Of a stretch of 64,000 nucleotides of DNA, positions 52,618 to 61,384 are shown piece after piece. The first letter of the stretch is position 1. Each line of letters starts with the position of its first letter. This DNA is from Azoarcus_F sp048158365 (lineage in GTDB: Bacteria > Pseudomonadota > Gammaproteobacteria > Burkholderiales > Rhodocyclaceae). Under the pieces are notes generated by a model. It made no database searches. It was not told the DNA's origin and was given only the letters and a program-made list of their open reading frames with translations. The translations under genes and the position numbers were made by a program. Where the stretch lies: the NCBI GenBank assembly GCA_048158365.1, contig JBLLNL010000005.1; one strand, given 5' to 3'.

Positions 52618-53367
52618 ATGCTGCATCTGGGATCGCTCCGCACCGATCGACGGCCGAACGAACCGGATCAACTTCCGGACTGGCCGGAGCGTTTGCGCGA
52701 TCTTGCGACGCGGGCGCGAGATCCACGCCTACAGGCCTTTTATGCGGCGGGCTGCGCGTCGGGTGACATGCCTGTCGCCCATGTGCCTTTGTTGGCATTC
52801 GACATCGAGACGACCGGTCTGGACCCGTTGCGCGACGGGATCGTCAGCATCGGCCTGGTACCGATGAGCCTGGCGTCGATTCGCGCGAGCGCGTCCCGCC
52901 ACTGGATCGTCCGGCCGCGGGTGCCATTGGGCGAGAAATCAGTCACGATCCATGGCATCACCGATTCGCAGGTTGCCGATGCGCCCGATCTTGCCGATAT
53001 TTTCGGCGAAATCCTCGGCGTCATGGCCGGCCACGTGATGGTGGTGCATTGTCGTTCGATCGAACGCCAGTTTCTCGACGCCGCGCTGCGGCTCCGAATT
53101 GGCGAAGGTATCGTCTTTCCGGTGATCGACACGATGGAACTCGAGGCGCGCCTGCATCGCAACAACAAGCCGGGTTTCATTGCACGCCTTTTCGGGCACA
53201 AGCCGCAGGTGTCGATCCGGCTCGCGGCCAGCCGCGACCGCTACCATCTGCCGCGCTACCGGGCGCATCATGCCTTGACCGATGCGTTGGCATCGGCCGA
53301 GCTGCTGCAGGCGCAGGTCGCGCATCGGTTCTCGCCCGATACGCCGCTGCGCGAGCTCTGGAGCTAG
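52618..53367 (+). CDS. 3'-5' exonuclease, DnaQ/RNase T fold
   Basis: A 249-residue DEDDh-type exonuclease. Exo I is LLAFDIETTGLDPLRD, Exo II is in VMVVHCRSIERQFLD (the usual Asn-Asp here reads Cys/Arg around the motif), and Exo III is AHHALTDALASAELL. An N-terminal ~50-residue helical extension is present. It starts 10 bp after the DUF294 gene. This exonuclease is a regular companion of DUF294 proteins, so its target may be a nucleotide signal or RNA rather than the replication fork (inference). Confidence 0.85.
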   Translation: MLHLGSLRTDRRPNEPDQLPDWPERLRDLATRARDPRLQAFYAAGCASGDMPVAHVPLLAFDIETTGLDPLRDGIVSIGLVPMSLASIRASASRHWIVRPRVPLGEKSVTIHGITDSQVADAPDLADIFGEILGVMAGHVMVVHCRSIERQFLDAALRLRIGEGIVFPVIDTMELEARLHRNNKPGFIARLFGHKPQVSIRLAASRDRYHLPRYRAHHALTDALASAELLQAQVAHRFSPDTPLRELWS

Positions 53368-53415
53368 CTGTCCGCAGCGGTCCAGGGGCGGATGCGGGTC
53401 GCCGGAATCCGGAAC

Positions 53416-53586
53416 CTACTTGAGTTGCTTTCGATTGTCATTGATCCAGTCGGAGATCGCGAACAGCAGGCCCGACATGACGAAGGTGAGGTGGATCGCG
53501 ATCTTCCAGCCGATCTCAGCGTCGGTGTGCTGCGTTCTCACCAGGAAGGTCTTCAGCAATTCGACTGCAGAGATCGAGACGATGGG
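53416..53586 (-). pseudogene. C-terminal remnant of a YqhA/UPF0114 membrane protein
   Basis: Directly behind the ybiT-like gene stop, in the same frame, 56 codons remain. They encode SISAVELLKTF and GWKIAIHLTFVMSGLLFAI, which match the last part of E. coli YqhA (from memory: SIVAISSIHLLRVF, IIHLTFVLSAF). They end at a TAG. The N-terminal two thirds are missing and there is no start codon. It is the trace of a deleted gene. Confidence 0.8.
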
Positions 53587-55224
53587 TCAGTCCAGGCCCT
53601 GGCTGGCGAGATACTCCTCGTAGCTGCCGCGGTAGTCGGTGATGCTGCCATCGAGCCGGATCTCGATGATCCGGTTCGCCAGTGAAGACACGAACTCGCG
53701 GTCGTGCGAGATGAATAGTAACGTGCCGGGAAATTTCTCGAGACCGGCGTTCAGCGACTCGATCGACTCCATGTCCAGGTGGTTGGTCGGCTCGTCCATC
53801 AGCAGCACGTTGGGGCGCGACAGCATCAGCTTGCCGAACAGCATCCGCCCCTGTTCGCCGCCTGAGATCACGTTCACCGCCTTTCTGACCTCGTCGCCGG
53901 AGAAGAGCAGGCGGCCCAGCGTGCCGCGGATCAGTGTCTCAAGGTCTTCGCCGGTGGCGGCCGCGGTCACGCGCGCGTATTCGGCGATCCAGTCGGTGAG
54001 GCGTTCGTCACCCGAGAATTGGGCCGAATGGTCCTGCGCGTAGTAACCCGGTCTGGCCTTCTCGGCCCATTTGATCGCACCCTTCTGCGGTTTCAGGCCG
54101 CCGAGTTGCGGGCCGAGCAGCAGCTTCATCAGCGTGGTCTTGCCGACGCCGTTCTCGCCGATGATCGCGACCTTCTCGCCGGCCTCGATCGCGATCGAAA
54201 AGCGGTCGATCACCGGTTTGTCCATGCCGTCGTAGGCGAAGGAGATGTTTTCCACCTCGCAGGCCAGACGGTGTAGCTTGTCCTTGTCGTCGTAGTCGAA
54301 ACGGATCCACGGATACTGCCGGCTCGACGGCTTGACGTCCTCGGGCTTGAGCTTGTCGATCAGCTTCATGCGGCTGGTGGCCTGCTTGGCCTTGGACTTG
54401 TTGGCCGAGAAGCGGCGCACGAACTCCTGCAGATCCTGGATCTTCTCCTTGGCGCGCGCGTTCGCGGCGGACTGGCGCTGGCGCGCCAGCGTCGACGCCT
54501 CCATGTAGTCGTCGTAATTGCCCGCGTACACGGTGATGGTGCCGTAATCCAGGTCGGCCATGTGGGTGCACACCTGGTTCAGGAAGTGGCGGTCGTGCGA
54601 GATGATGACCATCGTCGAGTCGCGCTCGTTGAGCACGTTCTCGAGCCAGCGGATGGTGTTGATGTCCAGGTTGTTGGTCGGTTCGTCGAGCAGCAGGATG
54701 TCCGGATTGGCGAACAGCGCCTGGCACAGCAGCACCCGCAGCTTCCAGCCGGGCGAGACGTTCTTCATCGGCCCGTCGTGCAGTTCGGTGGCGATCCCCA
54801 CGCCGAGCAGCAGTTCGCCGGCGCGCGACTCGGCGGTATAGCCGTCGTACTCGGCGAACTTGCCTTCCAGTTCGGCCGCGTGCATGTAGTCGTCCTCGCT
54901 CGCTTCCGGGTTGGCGTAGATCGCATCCTTTTCCTGCATGCAGGCCCACATCTCGCTGTGGCCCATCATGACCACGTCCAGTACGCGCATGTCCTCGTAA
55001 CCGAACTGGTCCTGGCGCAGGTAGGCCATGCGCTCGTTCGGATCCTTGGATACGTTGCCGGCGCTGGCCTCGAGCTGGCCGCACAGGATCTTCATGAACG
55101 TGGACTTGCCGGCGCCGTTGGCGCCGATCAGGCCGTAGCGGTTACTGTCGCCGAACTTGACGGAGACGTTCTCGAACAGGGGCTTGGCCCCGAACTGCAT
55201 GGTGATGTTGGCTGCGACGAGCAA
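53587..55224 (-). CDS. ybiT: ABC-F type ribosome-associated ATPase, YbiT-like
   Basis: A 545-residue protein with two ABC domains and no transmembrane part. Walker A motifs are GLIGANGAGKSTFMK and AIIGENGVGKTTLMK, signatures are VSPGWKLRVLL and SGGEQGRMLFGKL, and both Walker B motifs contain LDEPTNNLD/MDEPTNHLD. The linker is about 80 residues and charged. ABC-F proteins act on stalled ribosomes. The start is a TTG at 55224 after AGGA; the residues match family starts (VAANITMQFGAKPLFENVSV). Confidence 0.93.
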   Translation of the reverse strand: MLVAANITMQFGAKPLFENVSVKFGDSNRYGLIGANGAGKSTFMKILCGQLEASAGNVSKDPNERMAYLRQDQFGYEDMRVLDVVMMGHSEMWACMQEKDAIYANPEASEDDYMHAAELEGKFAEYDGYTAESRAGELLLGVGIATELHDGPMKNVSPGWKLRVLLCQALFANPDILLLDEPTNNLDINTIRWLENVLNERDSTMVIISHDRHFLNQVCTHMADLDYGTITVYAGNYDDYMEASTLARQRQSAANARAKEKIQDLQEFVRRFSANKSKAKQATSRMKLIDKLKPEDVKPSSRQYPWIRFDYDDKDKLHRLACEVENISFAYDGMDKPVIDRFSIAIEAGEKVAIIGENGVGKTTLMKLLLGPQLGGLKPQKGAIKWAEKARPGYYAQDHSAQFSGDERLTDWIAEYARVTAAATGEDLETLIRGTLGRLLFSGDEVRKAVNVISGGEQGRMLFGKLMLSRPNVLLMDEPTNHLDMESIESLNAGLEKFPGTLLFISHDREFVSSLANRIIEIRLDGSITDYRGSYEEYLASQGLD

Positions 55225-55259
55225 TTTGAATCCTAAATGTATGTAAAACAAAAGGTTGC

Positions 55260-55265
55260 ATTATA
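55260..55265 (-). promoter_or_regulatory. -10 element of the ybiT-like gene
   Basis: On the minus strand a perfect TATAAT, preceded by GC, lies 36 bp before the TTG start in an AT-rich leader. The -35 region is weak. Confidence 0.45.
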
Positions 55266-55290
55266 GCGTAGAAGCGTCGGCGCGTGATTC

Positions 55291-55791
55291 TCAAAGCCAT
55301 TTCTGCATCAGCAGTGCCTGCCCCGCCGACGGGTCGAGCTGATACGGCGCAAACTCGGCGCGGCGATAGGTGGCGATCGCGCCGTGGTTGTTCGACAGCA
55401 CTTCGAGCGTCATCTTGCAGCAATTCCGTTCCCGGGCCACCTGTTCGGCCGCAGCCAGCAGCGCGGTGCCGATGCCGCGACCCCGATGCTTGCCGCGCAC
55501 CGCGATGTCGTGCACATTGAGCAGCGGCCGCGCTGCGAAGGTCGAAAAACCCTCGAAGCAGTTGATCAGGCCGGCCGCCTCGTCGCCGACGAAGGCGACG
55601 AAGCCCACGTAGTCGGCGCGTTCGGCAAGTCGTTCGATCAGATGCCGACGCGTGTCTTCGGACAGCGGTTTGCCGCCGCCCATGACATCGCGCGCATAGT
55701 CGTCGAGCAAGGCCAGCAGTGCCGCTGCGTGCGCCTCGTCATGCAGGCGGACCTGTTCGATTCTCGGCTGAGGGTCGTGCTTCATCGTCAT
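55291..55791 (-). CDS. GNAT family N-acetyltransferase
   Basis: A 166-residue acetyltransferase with the acetyl-CoA motif VRGKHRGRGIGTALLAAAE, a catalytic-type Glu stretch (LNVHDIAV) and NHGAIATYRRAEFAPYQ near the end. The substrate is unknown. An ATG six nucleotides later is an alternative start. It lies alone, upstream of the ybiT-like gene on the same strand. Confidence 0.85.
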   Translation of the reverse strand: MTMKHDPQPRIEQVRLHDEAHAAALLALLDDYARDVMGGGKPLSEDTRRHLIERLAERADYVGFVAFVGDEAAGLINCFEGFSTFAARPLLNVHDIAVRGKHRGRGIGTALLAAAEQVARERNCCKMTLEVLSNNHGAIATYRRAEFAPYQLDPSAGQALLMQKWL

Positions 55792-55903
55792 GGACAGGCT
55801 CCGCGTTGTTCGTCGGGCGTGAATGCGGGAGGCGATCGGGACCGATGCCGCATCCTTGGGCTAAGATGAGAACATTCGATTCTGAAACGTTCGGTTCTCG
55901 TTC

Positions 55904-56479
55904 ATGGCACGTATCGCTCCACCGCTTCCACTGCGATTGCGCGCAATCGATATCGCGGCTCGGCTGCTGTTGCCGCTGATCGGCGTCGCGCTGATGTCGG
56001 CGGGTCTGGTCGGTCTGGTCAGTTTCACGCTGATGCCGCTTGCCGAGGCACTGTCCAGCCGGAACTGGATCGAGGTGACGGCGCAGGTGGAGCGGGCGGA
56101 AATCGAGCCGGTGCGTCTGATCGTGCCGTTGCCGCTGAACCGGGTGCAGGTGAGTTATACCTATGTGCATGCCGGCCGGGTGTATGAGTCGACCCGCTTC
56201 AGCCCGCAGCAGAACTTCGAAAGCCGCCGTCGCAGCAATGCGCTCGTTGCCGGGCTGCAGCAGAACCCGCGCACGACGGTGTGGGTGGACGGCAATGCTC
56301 CGCAGCGGGCCACGTTGCACCGAACGACCAGCTGGGTGGTGTTCGCAATGGCGTTTCCCTCGCTGATCTTCACCTTTTTCGGTGCGGTGCTGGTGCTGGC
56401 GAGCATGATGCTTTGGAGCGACCGCAGGTCGCTGTTCCGCCGACGTAAGGGCAACGACGACATCACAGAAACCGACTGA
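55904..56479 (+). CDS. DUF3592 domain membrane protein
   Basis: A 191-residue protein with a transmembrane helix at about 23-50 and another at about 145-170. The region between them has the DUF3592 pattern: WIEVTAQVERAEIEP, VSYTYVHAGRVYESTRF and TTVWVDGNAPQRATL. Function is unknown. Its last 17 nt overlap the end of the convergent trhP gene. Confidence 0.8.
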   Translation: MARIAPPLPLRLRAIDIAARLLLPLIGVALMSAGLVGLVSFTLMPLAEALSSRNWIEVTAQVERAEIEPVRLIVPLPLNRVQVSYTYVHAGRVYESTRFSPQQNFESRRRSNALVAGLQQNPRTTVWVDGNAPQRATLHRTTSWVVFAMAFPSLIFTFFGAVLVLASMMLWSDRRSLFRRRKGNDDITETD

Positions 56480-57818
56480 TATAGCAGGGCATGCCGGGGT
56501 TCGCGTCGGGCGGCAGCGGCAGCCATACGCGTCGTCCACTGCCCGGGACGACGTCGAGCGTCCTGCCATCGGCGTTCTCGATGCGGGTGACCTGCATCTG
56601 AAGGTTGCGACCCGGTTGCACGAACTCGAGCCGGTCGCCGGTCGCGAAGCGGTTCTTGACCTCGATCTCGGCCAGGCCGCGCGCCGGATCAAAGCCGAGC
56701 ATTTCTCCGACCAGCAGACTGCGTCCGGACTCCGAATGTCCGCGCATGTAGTTCTGATGGGCTGGAGTGTGATGGCGCTGATAGAAGCCGTCGGTATAGC
56801 CACGGTTGGCCAGGCCCTCCAGCTCTCCCAGCAGACCGGCGTCGAAGGGGCGGCCGGCCACCGCGTCGTCGATCGCGCGCCGGTAACCCTGGCAGGCGCG
56901 CGCGGCATAGTAAGGGCTCTTGGTGCGCCCTTCGATCTTCAGCGAATCCACCCCGATGTCGACCAGGCGGCTCACATGTTCGATCGCGCGCAGGTCCTTG
57001 GAGTTGAGGATGTAGGTGCCGTGCTCGTCCTCCTCGATCGGCATCAGCTCGCCCGGACGCGTCGCCTCCTCGAGCAGCCATACCCTGGCGCCGTCCTCGT
57101 GGCGCGGACCGCCGCCCAACGCGGCGGGCGTCGTACTTGGGTCCGCTGCCCGCTGCGCATACACGTCGCCGGATCCGTCCTCGTCGCCGGCGTGGATCTT
57201 GTAATCCCAGCGGCAGGAGTTGGTGCAACTGCCCTGGTTCGGGTCGCGGTGATTGAAATAGCCCGACAACAGGCAGCGCCCCGAGTACGCGATGCACAGC
57301 GCACCATGGACGAAGACCTCGATTTCGATGTCGGGACACTCCTGGCGGATCTCCGCGACCTCGTCCAGCGACAGCTCGCGCGACAGGATGATGCGCTTCA
57401 CCCCCATCGACCGCCAGAACTTCACCGCCGCATAATTGGTGGTATTGGCCTGTACCGACAGGTGGATGTCCATCTCGGGCCAGCGTTCGCGGACCATCAT
57501 CATCAGGCCGGGATCGGCCATGATCAGCGCATCCGGCCCGAGTCCGATCACTGGTTCGATGTCCTCGATGAAGCTCTTCACCTTGGTGTTGTGCGGGTAG
57601 ATGTTGTTCACGAGGAAGAAGCCCTTGCCGGCTGCATGGGCGTCGGCGACGCCCTGTGCGAGTACGTCGAGGCGTCCGAAGCTGTTGTTGCGCACGCGCA
57701 GCGAATAGCGCGGCTGGCCGGCATAGACCGCGTCCGCGCCGTAGGCGAAGGCGGTGTGCATCATCTCGAGCGAGCCGGCGGGCGCGAGGAGTTCGGGAGC
57801 TTTCAGGGGGCGGGACAT
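56463..57818 (-). CDS. trhP: U32 peptidase-family tRNA hydroxylation protein TrhP (YegQ)
   Basis: A 451-residue U32-family protein with ELLAPAGSLEMMHTAFAYGADAVYAG, the family Cys motif CIAYSGRCLLSGYFNHRDPNQGSC, and a C-terminal beta domain. This layout matches YegQ/TrhP, which makes 5-hydroxyuridine 34 on tRNA from prephenate and iron-sulfur cofactors. A 30-residue loop (VYAQRAADPSTTPAALGGG and beyond) is longer than in E. coli YegQ. The related protein RlhA is less likely by length. Confidence 0.88.
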   Translation of the reverse strand: MSRPLKAPELLAPAGSLEMMHTAFAYGADAVYAGQPRYSLRVRNNSFGRLDVLAQGVADAHAAGKGFFLVNNIYPHNTKVKSFIEDIEPVIGLGPDALIMADPGLMMMVRERWPEMDIHLSVQANTTNYAAVKFWRSMGVKRIILSRELSLDEVAEIRQECPDIEIEVFVHGALCIAYSGRCLLSGYFNHRDPNQGSCTNSCRWDYKIHAGDEDGSGDVYAQRAADPSTTPAALGGGPRHEDGARVWLLEEATRPGELMPIEEDEHGTYILNSKDLRAIEHVSRLVDIGVDSLKIEGRTKSPYYAARACQGYRRAIDDAVAGRPFDAGLLGELEGLANRGYTDGFYQRHHTPAHQNYMRGHSESGRSLLVGEMLGFDPARGLAEIEVKNRFATGDRLEFVQPGRNLQMQVTRIENADGRTLDVVPGSGRRVWLPLPPDANPGMPCYISRFL

Positions 57819-57908
57819 CGGCGATGGCTCTGCTTTTCAAACGCGGATTCTAACCTCGATCCGACGTGGCCAATCAGTGGCTCCCGGCTTCGCATGAAGG
57901 ATGAAACC

Positions 57909-58099
57909 GCCGGCCGGGCAGAGCGGCTGTCCGCGCGGCTCCGACGGCCACTCGCGCTGCCGCTGTAGGGCTCGCTTCGCTGCGATCCCTGAACTCGCGC
58001 TTCGCGCTCAGACAGCAGGGATCGCGGGCGCTACGCTCGCCAACAGCTGCATGCGTTCGGGCCGAGTCGCCGCGCGGACAGCCGCTCTGTCCGGCCGGC
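57909..58099. repeat. Nested inverted-repeat (MITE/REP-like) element
   Basis: Terminal arms of 31 bp (57909-57939 and 58069-58099) are inverted copies with one mismatch, based on GCCGGCCGG(G/A)CAGAGCGGC followed by TGTCCGCGCGGC. Inside lies a second inverted pair, GCGATCCCTG (57982-57991) and CAGGGATCGC (58016-58025), around CTCGCGCTTCGCGCTC, itself a hairpin. The 191-bp unit fills the gap between trhP and the peptidase gene. It has no coding content. No flanking duplication is obvious. Confidence 0.75.
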
Positions 58100-58115
58100 C
58101 AAGCACCACGGTTCT

Positions 58116-60170
58116 TCAGGGTGTGTCGAGTTCGAGCGTTGGAACATTCGCGGGCCACACGCCGCGCGATTGCACGCGACCTTCATCGACGACCAGCCAG
58201 CTCTGCTGGCGGTAGTGCGGCAGGGGGCGCAGGGCCTGCTCCAGTGCCGCTGCGCTGTCGGCCGCGATCAGCCCGACCGGGGCGCCCGAGGCCAGGCGGA
58301 TCGTCCACATCCTCAGATCACCGCGGTCCGCGACCTCGGCGGGTACGGCCGGCAGCGTGTGACGGGTCAGCCACCACTCGATCGCCGGCTGGCTGCCGAT
58401 CACCAGCAGGGGGCGATCGTGCGGCGGCTGCAGCGGGTCGATCGGGTGCGGTGCCGACTCGAGGATGCGTGCGGACAAGGTCTGAGCGTGCGCGCGAATC
58501 GCGGGATCGTCGCCGAGCACCAGCAGACCGGACTCGGACGCGAACTGCAATTCGCGCAGTATCGGGGGGGCCTCGAATGCGTCCATCCTGCGCAGCATGC
58601 GGCTATCCGGGTCCAGGCGGACCCTCGTCGCGGACGCGGATACCGGAACGAAAAAGGTTCGAGACGCCTGGTCCAGGCGCAGCGACACGGTTTCGAAGCC
58701 GTCCGCGCGGTCGATGCGCACCGGCACGTCGAGATCGTAGATCGGACTCGCCTGTGCCAACGTGATCTCGACGCCGTCGGCGACGTTTCGGGCAGCATGC
58801 AGTGCGACGCTCGGCAGTCCCCGCCAGGTGAGCCACTGGTCGAAGAATCGGTTGAGATCCTGACCCGATTCGATTTCGAACGCCGTGCGCAACGCATCCC
58901 AGGCCGCAATACGGAAGGCCTGTTCCGACCAGAAGCGGCGAATGCCGCGATCGAATGCATCCTGGCCGATCCGGTCGCGCAGCATCACGAACAGCATCGC
59001 CGCCTTGCTGTAGCCGACGGCCTGCGAGACGCCGTGGTGGCGGGCAGTGAAGCTGATCAGCGGTGTTGCCGCTCCGTCCGGGACCGCGGACAACTCGCGC
59101 AACCAGCCCAGGCGCATCTCGCGAGCGCGCTCGGCGCCCTGCCCCTTCGCGTAATGATAATCCGCCATGAAGGTGGTCAAGCCCTCGCTCCAGTTTCCGG
59201 CCTCGTAGTCGGGGAAGACGCCGTTGCCCCACCAGTTGTGCAGGACCTCGTGGCCGAGCGACGTGGCGCGGATGAAGGGCAGCGCCAGAACCTGGATTCC
59301 GAGGTAGGTGAAGGTCGGCATGCCCAGGCCGGTCGGCGTCGGGCTGGAGACGACCGAGAACGTCTCATACGGATAAGGCCCGATCCAGCTCTCGTAAAGG
59401 GCGAGGTAGCCGGCGATCGCGTCGAGGTAACCGGACGACAGCTCGTCGATCTCGGCATGGAACAGCGTGCGCAAGTTGATGTCCCGGCCGTCCACCGACT
59501 GGACGGTCCGGCGTGACGAGCGGTAGGGGCCGGCGATCAGGTCGACGCCGCGCGAGGGTTGCTCGAAGCGGTACAAGGCCACATTACGGCCGCTCTCGTC
59601 GCTCTCTCGCACGAGTGTGCCGGCCACCAGCGCACGCTGGCCCTGCGGCAGGTCGAGTGTGGCAACGTAGCGATGCGGCGCGATTTTGCCGTCGAACGCG
59701 ACGACCGGATACCACAGACTCGACGCGGGTAGATAGCTTCCGTCGGGATCGGCAGTCGGGGCGCGCCAGCCGAGCGTGTCCTGGTGGCTCAGGTTGCGCG
59801 GCAGCGGGGACAACTGGCCGTGCCAGCGCAGCGTGAGCACGCGTTCCGGAGCGCCGGCGGGGATACGCCAGCGCTTGACGCGACCCTCGGTCACGGGCCG
59901 GGTGCGTGTCGGCGTGTCGTTCACGCGCAGGTCGGCAAGATCGAAACCGGGGCCGAGCAGCAGGTCGAAGCCCTGGACACGGGGGACCCGGATCTCGGCC
60001 GTTCCGCTCAGGGTCCGGCCTTCCGGGTCCAGTGTGATGGTCATCGTATAGCTGACCGGCTCATCGCCCGCTTCCGCTGCAGATGAGGCCATGGCTATCG
60101 CGGGCCAGACGATCAGTGCGATCCACAGCCTTGCGATCGCGACGACCCACGCAGTGCGATGCCGCGGCAT
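58116..60170 (-). CDS. M1-like (gluzincin) aminopeptidase, exported
   Basis: About 684 residues with an N-terminal signal sequence (WVVAIARLWIALIVWPAIAMA). The zinc site is intact: HEVLHNWWGNGVFPDYEAGN followed by WSEGL, with the third ligand Glu. The usual GAMEN substrate motif is replaced by GLGMPTFTYLG, so substrate choice may be unusual. The ATG at 60170 begins just before the signal peptide; an ATG at 60227, 2 bp after the ChaN-like stop, is also possible. It follows the lipoprotein gene as one unit. Confidence 0.82.
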   Translation of the reverse strand: MPRHRTAWVVAIARLWIALIVWPAIAMASSAAEAGDEPVSYTMTITLDPEGRTLSGTAEIRVPRVQGFDLLLGPGFDLADLRVNDTPTRTRPVTEGRVKRWRIPAGAPERVLTLRWHGQLSPLPRNLSHQDTLGWRAPTADPDGSYLPASSLWYPVVAFDGKIAPHRYVATLDLPQGQRALVAGTLVRESDESGRNVALYRFEQPSRGVDLIAGPYRSSRRTVQSVDGRDINLRTLFHAEIDELSSGYLDAIAGYLALYESWIGPYPYETFSVVSSPTPTGLGMPTFTYLGIQVLALPFIRATSLGHEVLHNWWGNGVFPDYEAGNWSEGLTTFMADYHYAKGQGAERAREMRLGWLRELSAVPDGAATPLISFTARHHGVSQAVGYSKAAMLFVMLRDRIGQDAFDRGIRRFWSEQAFRIAAWDALRTAFEIESGQDLNRFFDQWLTWRGLPSVALHAARNVADGVEITLAQASPIYDLDVPVRIDRADGFETVSLRLDQASRTFFVPVSASATRVRLDPDSRMLRRMDAFEAPPILRELQFASESGLLVLGDDPAIRAHAQTLSARILESAPHPIDPLQPPHDRPLLVIGSQPAIEWWLTRHTLPAVPAEVADRGDLRMWTIRLASGAPVGLIAADSAAALEQALRPLPHYRQQSWLVVDEGRVQSRGVWPANVPTLELDTP

Positions 60171-60229
60171 GCGGGAGGCGCAGGGACCGGTAACAGAGGT
60201 CCTTTCGGCGACCAAGACGAACGGCATGC

Positions 60230-61195
60230 TCAACTGACCGGTGTGGCTGGGCGCGGCAGTGGATTCTCGACGTTGTAGACCGCGTCGGCAAGCCCGGCCA
60301 CGAGCTGTGCGCAGCTCAGGTTGCCATCCCACGGCAGCAGGATCGCGTGGCTGCCGATACCCAGATCGTCGAGTTGTCGCGGCACACCATACCCGTGCTG
60401 CAGGTGTCCGCTGCCTATCAGCCCGACCACCAGCGCGTCCGGTCGCTCGGTCAGCGCTTGATGGATGCCCTGGGCCATCGAGCGGTCCCAGACGAGCTGA
60501 GCCTCGATGAAGAATCTCAGACCTTCGCCTGCACCGGCCGAACCGCCCCGGTGCCGGCTGGGCGTGTGCATATCGTAGATCTGGCCCAGCCATTGGGCGT
60601 ACTTCGGGCTCGGTTCCGCCGGGCGGGTCACCCCTTCGCGCTGCGAGACCGGCGTCGCATCGAAGCCCGATTTGCTGACCGAACGGGTGAAGCTGGACTC
60701 GACGTTGAGCGCCCGCATCGGGATCCGCTGATCGCGGGCGTAGCGGAAGATGTCCATGTACAGCTCCGGATCGAGGCGCCACACTTCGGCCCAGTCACTG
60801 TGTTCGAGAAACGCCTCTTCGCTGAGCTCGCCGCGCGACCAGGCGTCCAGCACCCCCTGGACCCGGCGCGGAAACATCTCGAGCCCCAGAATGATGTCCG
60901 GTCGCCGCTGATGAAGCGCCCGCAACGTGTCCAGCTGCCAGCGATGGTGGCTGAGCTCGTCATGGCGCTCGCCGAGCAGCACCGCGGAGCCCCGTGCGAT
61001 CCGGTCGAGGAACGTGCCCTCGTCCAGTGTTTCGCCGCCAGGCACCGACCAACCGACCGGAAGCGTGCAGTTCAGCGCGGCGTCCCGGTGGTCGCCCAGC
61101 CTGAAGATACCGGTGTCGGGATCGGTCGTCAGGCAGGACATCAGGAGCCCGGCGGACGCCAGCATGATGAGTACTCTCGCGGGCCTTGCAGTCAT
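60230..61195 (-). CDS. ChaN/DUF399 family lipoprotein
   Basis: A 321-residue protein with a lipoprotein signal (MLASAGLLMSCLT; Cys at the lipobox). The ChaN-like fold is shown by VLLGERHDELSHHRWQLDTL, ILGLEMFPRRVQ and LVVGLIGSGHLQHGYGVP. ChaN of Campylobacter binds haem as a dimer and is linked to iron uptake; haem binding here is inferred. It is followed directly by the M1-like peptidase, so the pair may act together at the cell envelope. Confidence 0.85.
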   Translation of the reverse strand: MTARPARVLIMLASAGLLMSCLTTDPDTGIFRLGDHRDAALNCTLPVGWSVPGGETLDEGTFLDRIARGSAVLLGERHDELSHHRWQLDTLRALHQRRPDIILGLEMFPRRVQGVLDAWSRGELSEEAFLEHSDWAEVWRLDPELYMDIFRYARDQRIPMRALNVESSFTRSVSKSGFDATPVSQREGVTRPAEPSPKYAQWLGQIYDMHTPSRHRGGSAGAGEGLRFFIEAQLVWDRSMAQGIHQALTERPDALVVGLIGSGHLQHGYGVPRQLDDLGIGSHAILLPWDGNLSCAQLVAGLADAVYNVENPLPRPATPVS

Positions 61196-61330
61196 GTTCC
61201 CCCCATGAGCCGGAACCGGCGGACCCGCTCATCTGGCGGCGCCTGCAGGACCGGGCAAAACAAGGATGATCACGATGGTTGTGACGTGCTACGGGCGGAC
61301 GAGGTTCCGCAAACTTGTCGGCGCCAAAGG

Positions 61331-61368
61331 CAGCAGGGCCCGGCGACGCGCGTCGCCGGGCCCTGCTG
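61331..61368. terminator. Strong palindrome after the phasin gene
   Basis: CAGCAGGGCCCGGCGACG (61331-61348) and its exact reverse complement (61351-61368) with a 2-bp centre make a 38-bp perfect palindrome, 16 bp after the phasin stop. There is no T tract, so it would be a hairpin-only (RNA-stabilising or Rho-assisted) terminator. Confidence 0.55.
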
Positions 61369-61384
61369 CTGGTGAAGCCGGTGT

